Positions 1 to 7,911 of a DNA stretch of 27,752 nt are shown one piece after another; within the stretch, counting starts at the first letter, position 1, and the number at the start of each line of letters is the position of its first letter. The stretch lies in assembly GCA_023807065.1 (NCBI GenBank), contig JAJJLU010000603.1:1-27752 (forward strand), in the 5' to 3' direction. Under the pieces are notes generated by a model. It saw nothing but the letters and a program-made list of their open reading frames with translations, was not told the origin of the DNA and did no database searches. A program made the translations under genes and the position numbers. The DNA is from Isotricha intestinalis. Lineage: Eukaryota; Ciliophora; Litostomatea; Vestibuliferida; Isotrichidae.

Positions 1-31
1 CCCAATCCCCAATCCCCAATCCCCAATCCCC
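1..31. repeat. Left telomere, (CCCCAAT)n C-strand array
   Basis: The window begins with about four and a half tandem copies of the 7-base unit CCCCAAT, read 5' to 3' into the chromosome. The G-strand at this end is therefore (GGGGATT)n. The array stops at base 31 and unique AT-rich DNA follows at once. A C-rich strand running 5' from the end is the orientation required of a left telomere. The unit differs by one added T from the CCCCAA of Tetrahymena-type ciliates. Confidence 0.93.
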
Positions 32-174
32 AGATTGAGATAGGAAAAATTGAATTAAATATTTAAATAATAATTATTTAGTGATTTAAAAATAATTAAA
101 AAATATTTAATTTAAAAAAATAATGAATGAATTAATAAAAAAATTATAAATATTTAAATAATTTATCCAAAAAA

Positions 175-897
175 ATGGAAACCTACTCAACAATAAATTC
201 AACACCTCCAGAAATAATAGAAGAAGCATTTATAGTAATGCCAGAAAAACAAAAAAGATTTAGAGAACCAGGTTATTACCCTGATTTAGATAGTGAAATA
301 AAAAAAAAGCATAATATATATATATTATTTGCATGTAAATTTTTAAAAGATTTATATAATGGAAATGGAGTTAGAGCATTAATATTAGATGGAAGAGAAA
401 TGAGAACAACAAAAGAATTATTTTATTTAAATGATAATTTAAAAGAATTAAAAATAGTGGAATTTGATACTGAAACTTATAAAGAATTAGTAGAAAAAAC
501 TAAAAATGAAAAAAAAATAGAAGTTTTTCAAACTCATATTCAATCTTATGTTGAAAATTTTAGTAGTCCTTATATTAATGTTGTTTATTTTGATGTTATT
601 TCTGGATTTTTTAGTTCTAATAAAACTTTTGGAACTGAATCTATTATTGAAATTTTTTTAGAAAAAAGTAAAGTTGATGAAATTGTTTTAGCTGCTACTT
701 TTTGTTTAAGAGGTTCTAAATCTAAAAATTTTGAAGAACAAAAAAAAAATATTTTAGTTAGATTAGAACAATTGTTTATTAAAAATAATTTTGTTGGTAA
801 ATTAGTTATTCCAGAAAAAGAAATTTTATATAGAGGACAAAGAACTTGTAATAAAAGTATGATGTTTGTTTTATATCTTTTAAATAGAGACAAATAA
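175..897 (+). CDS. Putative Rossmann/SAM-methyltransferase-like protein, 240 aa
   Basis: I do not recognise a named family. The middle of the protein reads like alternating strands and helices of a class I methyltransferase: a hydrophobic strand ending in LDGREM (about residues 77-84), a second strand ending in an acidic residue (KIVEFD), and later hydrophobic strands around NVVYFD and EIVLAA. The usual glycine-rich GxGxG motif is absent; LDGRE takes its place, so the fold assignment is tentative. There is no signal peptide or membrane segment. The start is the first ATG after an A-rich leader, only 143 bases from the telomere, and the stop is TAA. Isoleucine codons switch sharply from ATA in the first half to ATT in the second. 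Confidence 0.75.
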   Translation: METYSTINSTPPEIIEEAFIVMPEKQKRFREPGYYPDLDSEIKKKHNIYILFACKFLKDLYNGNGVRALILDGREMRTTKELFYLNDNLKELKIVEFDTETYKELVEKTKNEKKIEVFQTHIQSYVENFSSPYINVVYFDVISGFFSSNKTFGTESIIEIFLEKSKVDEIVLAATFCLRGSKSKNFEEQKKNILVRLEQLFIKNNFVGKLVIPEKEILYRGQRTCNKSMMFVLYLLNRDK

Positions 898-1167
898 ATT
901 TATATGGGATTTTTTTAATTTTTTATTATGAAATTTTTGGTTAAATAAATATTTATTTATATAATAATAATTATACATTTAATAGAAAATTGGAATTTTT
1001 TTTTTAATAGTTTTTTAAAATTATGTTTTTTCTATTGATTGTTTAATTAAGAAAAAAAAAACATGTTAAATAATTAAATTTAATATATTTAATAAAATTT
1101 GAATTAAAATTTATAAAAATATGATTATTAAATAACTAAAAAAATAAAAATTAAAAATATAAATCAA

Positions 1168-1389
1168 ATGGAAAATAATGAAAAACAAGGAGAAAATAAA
1201 TATAGATATAGAAAAAAAATAACAGATCCAAATTTATGTTGGTTATGTCAAAAAAATAAAATAACTTTTTGTTGTATGCCTTGTAGATGTCCAATATTAT
1301 GTTTCAATTGTGCAAAGAAAGTTTCAACAGGTGGAAAATGTAGAAAATGTAGAGGAGATATATGTCAATGTCAAAGAATATATAATTAA
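1168..1389 (+). CDS. Small all-cysteine RING-like zinc-finger protein, 73 aa
   Basis: The protein has twelve cysteines in 73 residues. C24, C27, C39, C41, C45, C48, C58 and C61 have the spacing C-x2-C-x11-C-x-C-x3-C-x2-C-x9-C-x2-C. This matches a compact RING of the IAP/MGRN1 type (the PCxH...CxxC...CxxC core), except that the usual zinc-binding histidine is cysteine (C41, in PCRCPILC). A CRGDI ending resembles the CRxxI ending of such RINGs. Two more cysteines (C66, C68) follow. RING domains usually recruit ubiquitin-conjugating E2 enzymes; E3 activity here is inferred only. Apart from the finger there is just a 23-residue polar, basic N-terminus. It is too short for a typical E3 with a substrate domain, so it may be a subunit or adaptor. 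Stop is TAA. Confidence 0.8.
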   Translation: MENNEKQGENKYRYRKKITDPNLCWLCQKNKITFCCMPCRCPILCFNCAKKVSTGGKCRKCRGDICQCQRIYN

Positions 1390-2921
1390 GATATTATTAT
1401 ATTAAATTTATAATATTGTATTTACATTTTTTCTAAATATTCATATTTTATATTTTTGTTATTTTTAATAAAAGTAATATTTATTTTATCATTATTTTAA
1501 TATTATATTGTTTAAATTTAAAATTTTATGTGATTTTTGAGTTTGAATTTATAGTTTTAATAAAATTTATATTTATTTTATCTAAAAAATTATTTTATTA
1601 CTTTTTTATTATTTAGATTTCTTATATTATCTTCTATAAAACTTTTAATCAAAATAAATTCATTCAATTATTTTTTTTAATATCTTTAAATCTATTAAAT
1701 ATTATGAAGTTAAATTTACCACTAATATATATATGAAACTTCCTCTTTTGCTTTTTAAAACCGTTACATTTTAATTTTTTAGGTCTTAAAACTTATAATA
1801 TTTATTAATATTATTTTCCAAAAGTTTATTGCTATAAAATATTTTTACAATTTGAAAAATAGAACATATACAAAAACATATATATATGATATTATAAAGT
1901 TTGACTCTTTTAAATATATTTTGAAAAAAAAAATTAAAACTTATGTATGTTCTTTCTAATTAAATCTCATAAAAAATTATTTTAGTTTTGAAACAACAGA
2001 AGTAGAATAAAATAAATTTAAGAAAAGAGTTAAAATAGATGATTGATTATATTTAAAAAAGGAAAAAAACAAAAAAAACAGATAATAATTATCAAAGTAT
2101 TTCAAATAAAAAATTATACCAAACGATTCCAAAATTTCAGCTGAAAAAAAGTAAAATTTAAAATTTGACTTCATTAAAACAAAAGAATATTATTAAATTT
2201 TAATTTGACTTTATATAATGATCAATCAAAAATTTATTTATTAAAGAAATTAATTTTAAAAAAATCAGTAAAATTGAAAAATCTTTTTGCGTTTGAATCA
2301 AAAAATATAAAAACATAGTTTATATTCAAATAAATGTATTGTTGCAAAATAAAGAGTTAATAAATTAAATTTCAAAATCAATTCTTAAAATATCATTTAT
2401 TCATAAGCTAATTTTTGAGTATTTAAAAAAAGAAAATAATTATCATAAAAAAAACTACATAAATATGTTATAATATTCAATAAAATATTATTAATTTGAA
2501 TAAAAATAATTTATAATTTGAATAGGATAAAAAAGCAATTATAAAAGAAACTATATTTCAAAGAATAAATAATAGTTTTACTCATAATTTATAATAAATT
2601 TAGAAATGAATTTAAAAATGGAAATTCTGAATTCTTTATATGAATTTTTATTGGCTATAAGCCAGTTTTATTTATATTCAAATTTTGCGTTTTTATTAAA
2701 GTTATTATAATTTTTTAGATAATTTGATAATTGAAAAATTAGAAGATATATTTACCTATTAATTTTCAATTAAATTTCATTTACATTTAATTCAATTAAT
2801 ATTTTTTATTAGTTCACAATTAAATATTATATTTTTTGAATTTATAATATAACAAATAAACCCTTAAATTTGAATATTTTATTTACAGAATCTAAAATTA
2901 TAAAATATCTTAAAATTAATC
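1390..2921. other. 1.5 kb gap between convergent genes, no gene recognised
   Basis: This stretch lies between the 3' ends of the RING-like gene and the PUF gene and is about as AT-rich as the other intergenic DNA. A 65-codon minus-strand frame (1977-2174) has the Phe/Leu/Tyr/Ile composition expected of chance in such DNA. I found no tRNA-like B box, tandem repeat or protein motif. A short palindrome, TGGCT-ATA-AGCCA, lies at 2652-2664. The gap is much longer than the other gaps between convergent genes here (149 and 213 bases). Confidence 0.6.
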
Positions 2922-4258
2922 TTAAAAATTATTTGGATAAACAATTTTTCTTTTAATGAAAAAATTTTTGAGTTTAATATGATTCGAGGCTAACTTTAAT
3001 AATAATTTAGCTCCAAAATTAACCTTTTGTATTTGTTCTATATTATTTCCAATAATATTAATAATAAAATCATAATGTTTAGAATTACAAATACAAAGTG
3101 CTTTTTGAATAATATAATTTCCAAAAGGATTTAAAATTAAATCAATTATATTTTCTTCTTTTTCAAGAATTTTATCTAATATAATTTGATGTATTTCTTT
3201 ACAATTATACTCTAAACATTTTTCAATTACATTAGAAGAATATTTTATTTTACAATAATTCAATAAATTTGGTAAAACTAATTTAATAGTTTTAATTTTT
3301 AAAAAAATTGGTTCATTTTCAATAACAAATTGGAAAACATAAGTTCCATATTGTTCATATAATAAAAAGAATAAATTGTTAAAAAACAAATCTAACAATT
3401 TTTCTTTAATTTCTTTAGGTGCATTTTGAAAACATTTTTGAATTGTACAACAACCGAATTTATTAATACATATTTTTATAAAATTTAATAAAATAAAATT
3501 ATATACACTTTCATTTTTAGGATATTTAATCTCTTCAATATATTTTTGAATAATATGATTTCCATGAGAAGTTAAAATTAATTTATCTATAAATTGAAAT
3601 AATATTTTATTAAAATTTATAAGAAGTTGTTTTTCTTTAATTACAACTATTAATTTTTGAATTACTCTAGTTCCAAATATATTAATTCCAATATCATAAA
3701 AATTTTTTTCAATTAAATTCAAAAAAATTTGTAGATTTTCATTTGATAAAACATCTAAAAGTGCTTGAAACAAATAATTTCCAAATTGATCACACATTAA
3801 ATTGATTAATTCTTGATTTGGATATTGATTAATTAAATAAGGAAAAAAAACTTCATTTGTAAATCTTATATCAGTTTTTAATTTATTTTGTAAAGCTCTA
3901 CATCCTTTTTGTTCATAAATTAAAGATGGGGATATTTGGATAATTTTTAAATCATTCATTGATGAAAGATTTTGAAAAGAAATATTTTGTGAGATTATTT
4001 TTTTATTATTTAGTTCTTCATATGAATTTGAATTTGTTTTAATTGAAAAATTATCATCATTTAAAGTTTTTTCATCTAAATTCTTTAAATCATTTTTTGA
4101 ATAGTAACTATATAATTGTTAATATATTTTTACTAATTATATAAATTTGAATCATTTTTATTTGAGTTGTCTTCTTTTTCATGAATAAATTCAGATTTCA
4201 AAACGTAATTTCTACTTGAATACATTAATTGCTTATATTCTAATATCTTATCTAACAT
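2922..4258 (-). CDS. Pumilio/PUF-family RNA-binding protein, 436 aa, two exons
   Basis: PUF proteins bind UGUA-type elements in mRNA 3' UTRs and repress or localise the transcripts. Eight Puf repeats are visible; their core helices read, in order, GCRALQ, GNYLFQ, GTRVIQ, GNHIIQ, GCCTIQ, GTYVFQ, SSNVIEK and GNYIIQ, with a degenerate ninth element (GAKLLLK). Residues about 105-415 are the PUF domain and the first 100 or so residues are polar. The open frame from the ATG at 3959 is not the true start. Joining 4258-4134 to 4107-2922 across a 26-nt GT-AG intron (4108-4133) keeps frame and gives a 436-aa protein that starts MLDKILEYK. The joined exons total 1311 nt, a whole number of codons. Stop is TAA. 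It is transcribed divergently from the PIG-M gene, with 365 bases between the starts. Confidence 0.9.
4108..4133 (-). other. 26-nt spliceosomal intron in the PUF gene
   Basis: On the minus strand the segment begins GTAAAAATAT, contains ATTAAC as a branch-point-like element, and ends TATATAG. The upstream frame hits TAG exactly at the exon-intron junction. Removing these 26 bases joins an AsnTyr-type context in frame to a long open frame that continues into the PUF domain. The intron falls after the second base of codon 42. Its size is in the range of the very small introns known in some ciliates. Confidence 0.85.
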
Positions 4259-4623
4259 TTTAAATAAATTAACATTATTTAATATGTTAATATAATATTT
4301 TAATTATGAAGGTTCCTGATATTATAAAGAATTACATTAAGTTAAATATTATATTATAGATTTCTACAATCTTTAAAAAAATGTAATAAGTTTTCGTTCA
4401 TTCATTAACAAACTCAAAAAAAAAATTTTAAAAGGCTAAATAATTATTATTTATAATTGGGAATAAAAAAATTGATAATTTTTTTTTCTTTTGTAAAAGA
4501 AGTTATATCAAACAAATTAATAACAAAATAAAATTGAGCATTACATAATATAAATAAAAAAATAACAATACAAATAAATAAATAAAATAAAAACAAAATA
4601 ATTATTAAAAAAATAATAAAAAA
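4259..4623. promoter_or_regulatory. Divergent intergenic region between PUF and PIG-M genes
   Basis: These 365 bases separate the start codons of two divergent genes, so both promoters should lie here. The half next to PIG-M is A-rich on the plus strand (bases about 4540-4623, AATAAATAAAATAAAAAC-like) and probably holds its 5' leader. I see no recognisable TATA box distinct from the general AT-richness. The role is inferred from gene orientation. Confidence 0.4.
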
Positions 4624-5940
4624 ATGTCTTTCTCAAATATACTTTACTCAATATTTTACAAACATCGTTATATAACATCTATAATAATACGTTATTCAAT
4701 AATATTAATAACAGAATTTTTGTATTATAATTACGGAGTATTATATACAGATATAGATTATCATGTTTTTTCAGATGGAGCTCATCATATATTAAAATTT
4801 GAATCTCCTTATGAAAGAGAAACATATAGATATACTCCAATTTTAGCTTTTTTAATGACACCAAATATTTTTTTTTGGTATCCAATTGGAAAATTCTTTT
4901 TATGTTCTGTTGATGTAGGTGTTGGATTTTTAATAGAAAAATTAATTAAAATTCAAACTGAAAAAAATCAAGTTTCAGATGGAAATGAAAATTTAGAAAA
5001 AATAAAAAAATTAAATGCTAATGATTTTGGTTATTCTACTTTATTTTATTTATATAATCCATTAACTGTTGTTATTTGCACAAGAGGAAGTGCTGATTGT
5101 ATTATAACTTTTTTAGTTTTGTTATCTTTAATTTTTTTAGAAAAAAAAAAATATTTTCTAAGTGCTTTAATCTATGGTTTTGCTGTTCATTTTAAAATTT
5201 ATCCTATTATTTATGCTCCTGCTATTTATTTATATTTAATCAGAAAAGAATATTATAATGAAGAAGAAGAGAATAATAATTATTCTAATAATAAATTTGT
5301 AAATTTAATTGTTCAAGCTTTTCAACCTGTTAAAATGGTTTTACAAAATTTATTTAAATTTACTCCTTGGATGTTTATTTTTGTCTCCGCTGGAATTTTC
5401 TTATTTTTCTTAGCAGTTTTTTATAAAATTTTAGGCTATCAATTTTTATTTGAATATTTATTATATCATGTTGTTAGAAAAGATCATAGACATAATTATT
5501 CTATGTTTTATTATTTAATTTATTTAACTTATGATTCTAATTTATCTAAAATGTTATCTTTTATTGCATTTTTACCTCAAGTTTTCTTAATTTTATTAGT
5601 CACTTTATATTTATATAAACATATTAATTTATGTTTAATAATTTTAACAATGATTTTTGTTGCATTTAATAAAGTTATTACTGCTCAATATTTTATTTGG
5701 TATTTATCTCTTTTACCATTAATAATAGAAAAAAATGCATTATTTTCTACAAAAAAATTCAAAGGAATTATTATTTTTATTATTTGGTTATTTTTTGAAA
5801 TAATATGGAATTCTTATTCTCATTTCTTAGAATATAATGGAGAAAATAAATTTTTAGAAATGTGGATTATTGATTTAGGATTTTTTATTATTAATTGTTA
5901 TATAATAAAAGAAACAATATCTAACACTCAAATTGATTAA
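4624..5940 (+). CDS. PIGM: GPI mannosyltransferase 1 catalytic subunit (PIG-M), 438 aa
   Basis: PIG-M adds the first mannose from dolichol-phosphate-mannose to glucosaminyl-phosphatidylinositol in the ER lumen during GPI-anchor synthesis. The family signature is plain: YTDIDYHVFSDGAHHI with the DxD catalytic motif at D43-D45, then YERETYRYTPILAFL and TPNIFFWYPIGKF, then CTRGSADC, then the RKDHRHNYSMFYYLIYL motif. Multiple hydrophobic helices run through the chain, and the length of 438 aa matches known PIG-M proteins of about 400-450 aa. A polar luminal or cytosolic insert (NEEEENNNYSNNKF) lies near residue 215. The start is the first ATG after an A-rich leader; the stop is TAA. GPI-anchored surface proteins are abundant in ciliates, which fits. 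Its partner PIG-X is not visible here. Confidence 0.96.
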   Translation: MSFSNILYSIFYKHRYITSIIIRYSIILITEFLYYNYGVLYTDIDYHVFSDGAHHILKFESPYERETYRYTPILAFLMTPNIFFWYPIGKFFLCSVDVGVGFLIEKLIKIQTEKNQVSDGNENLEKIKKLNANDFGYSTLFYLYNPLTVVICTRGSADCIITFLVLLSLIFLEKKKYFLSALIYGFAVHFKIYPIIYAPAIYLYLIRKEYYNEEEENNNYSNNKFVNLIVQAFQPVKMVLQNLFKFTPWMFIFVSAGIFLFFLAVFYKILGYQFLFEYLLYHVVRKDHRHNYSMFYYLIYLTYDSNLSKMLSFIAFLPQVFLILLVTLYLYKHINLCLIILTMIFVAFNKVITAQYFIWYLSLLPLIIEKNALFSTKKFKGIIIFIIWLFFEIIWNSYSHFLEYNGENKFLEMWIIDLGFFIINCYIIKETISNTQID

Positions 5941-6153
5941 AATGACAAAAAATAATTTAAGACATTAATTTTTAACGAACTATAGTTATAATATTTTTCA
6001 AAAATAAATATATTATCAATATTTAAAAAATATATCTTTATTATATTAACCAAATATAAGAAAAAAACATTTATGCTAAATAAATACAATTAATAAACCT
6101 TAATATCATCAATAATTTCTGAAAAAAAATTAAAAAACTTTAATTCAATAATA

Positions 6154-7810
6154 TTATAATTCACAAATTTTTTCCATCATAAATTTAAACTCTTCATAAT
6201 TAATTTGGCAATCTCCATCTTGATCAACTTCTTTAACAATATCAATCCATTGAGAATTATTTTGAATTTCTAAAGGAATGGTTTCTTTTAATTCATCAAT
6301 GGTAATATAACCATTACCATCTATATCAAAAATTTTAAAAGCATTTTTTAACATTTTTTCATTTAAAACTTTTTCTTTTTCCATATTTACAGTAATAAAT
6401 TCTGAAAAATTTATACTACCATCATTATTAAAATCAATTTCATGAAATATATCATATGCTTTTTTAACTGCTTCTTCATGAGGATGAATTAATTCTAAAC
6501 AATGAATTAATTCTTCTTTTGAAATCATACCATCATGATTAGAATCTATTTTATCGAATTCATTTTTTAATCTTTTTATTTCATCATTAATTGATATTTG
6601 ATTTGTTATAAAAGATAATGTTGCTTTTTGTAATGTTAAAACAGAAGTAAATTTACTTAAATTATTTATTATATTTGTTTGATTATAATTTATTTCTTCA
6701 TCAGAAATTTTTAACATTTTATTTAACCATTCATTTTTCAAAGCTTTTTCAGCTGAAATTCTCTTTTTAAAATCATATGTTAATAATTCTTCTACGAATG
6801 ATATTGCTGAAGGAGAAATATTTTCAAATTCTTTTTTAGGAAAAATTAAAGGAGAATATAATATTTTTTTTTTTATTTCTTCTTCTTTTTTACCACAAAA
6901 AGGAGGATGACCACATAACATAATATATAATATTATTCCACAAGACCAAACATCTGCTTTTTCATTATAATTATTTTTAAAAACTTCAGGAGCTATATAA
7001 TATATTGTTCCTAATTCTTGAGTTAAATTTACATTTTTTGTTAAATGAACACTTGTTCCAAAATCAATTAATTTAATAAATATTTCATCATATTTATTTG
7101 GTGATGTTTCATTTTGTTTTGTTGTATTTTCACTAGTGTATATTTTATCATTATAATTATCTTCATAATCATTTTTAACATTATAATTTTTTTTATTTCC
7201 TGTTTTAACAAAAACAATATTTTCAGGTTTTAAATCTCTATGAACGATATTTTTTTTATGTAAATAATTAACAGAATTTAATAATTGATAAAGTATATGT
7301 GCAGCAGTTTTTTCAGTAAAATATTTTTGTTTTTTAATATAATCATATAAATCACCACCAGAGCAAAATTCTTCTACCATATAATAATAATTATTATCAT
7401 AATAACAATCAAATAATTTAATTATATTAGGATGATCAACTGTTTTTAAAATTGCTATTTCATTTGAAAAATCTGTTGAATCAACATGTTTTCTTTTAAT
7501 TGCCTTTACAGCTCTTAAAAAATTTGTAAATTTATGTTGAACTTTATATACACAACCATATGCTCCTTCTCCTAATTTTTCTTTTATTGTATATTCATCA
7601 AATAAACTTTTTGATTTCATTTGAATAAAATTACTTCTGTCAAAATTAAATGTTTTTTTTTTTATTGATTTTGAAGTTTCTTTTTTTTTTATTTTATTAT
7701 GTATTGGAGATTCTATTTCTACTTGGAAATTGTTTTTTTCTTTTTTTTTAATTTTTAATTATATTATTATTCTTACCTTGTTGTTTTGGTAAACAACTAT
7801 AATTTCCCAT
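6154..7810 (-). CDS. Calcium-dependent protein kinase (CDPK), acylated N-terminus, 539 aa, two exons
   Basis: This is a Ser/Thr kinase fused to a calmodulin-like module. The kinase domain starts near residue 61: Gly loop GEGAYG (68-73), ATP lysine K90 (AVK), catalytic HRDLKPEN with D180, DFG at 237-239, APE at 261-263. All catalytic residues are present. About 45 polar residues (Asn/Lys/Asp-rich) are inserted between the catalytic loop and DFG. Four EF-hand loops follow at about 410-421, 447-458, 483-494 and 517-528, after a junction helix; hand 4 has Cys at the usual Gly position. The frame from the ATG at 7620 is truncated. Splicing a 37-nt intron (7740-7776) joins it in frame to ATG 7810, giving MGNYSC, a typical CDPK myristoylation (G2) and palmitoylation (C6) signal. 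Expected to be a calcium-switched kinase at membranes. Stop TAA. Confidence 0.95.
7740..7776 (-). other. 37-nt spliceosomal intron in the CDPK gene
   Basis: On the minus strand the segment begins GTAAGAATAA and ends in a run of A followed by G. The exon 1 sequence (7810-7777, 34 nt) ends CAACAAG just before GTAAG. Removal restores one frame from MGNYSCLPKQQ into the polar linker and the kinase domain, with the junction after the first base of codon 12. The canonical GTAAG donor and the recovered acylation signal are the main support. The exact acceptor AG is the first usable one after the A-run. Confidence 0.82.
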
Positions 7811-7911
7811 TTAAATTTTTATTTTTGGTTAATTTTTTTATTTATTTATTTTTGAATTTTGTACAATATTTTTATTTTTAACAATTTTTCTTTTTTAATT
7901 ATATATATATA

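Noticed and set aside
1977..2174. 65-codon minus-strand open frame
   Set aside because: Its Phe/Leu/Tyr/Ile-rich composition is what chance frames give in AT-rich DNA, and it shows no motif, signal peptide or conserved neighbour.
2652..2664. Perfect palindrome TGGCT-ATA-AGCCA
   Set aside because: A five-base stem without a T-tract or second copy is too small to support a terminator or binding site in a eukaryotic spacer.
1960..2720. A plus-strand frame that reads like a protein if TAA were Gln
   Set aside because: TAA makes up about 8% of codons in it, close to chance for such AT-rich DNA, TGA also occurs repeatedly, and the real genes use TAA as stop.
4310..4335. GGTTC motif considered as a tRNA B box
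   Set aside because: The following bases do not fit GGTTCNANNCC and no cloverleaf stems or A box are present.
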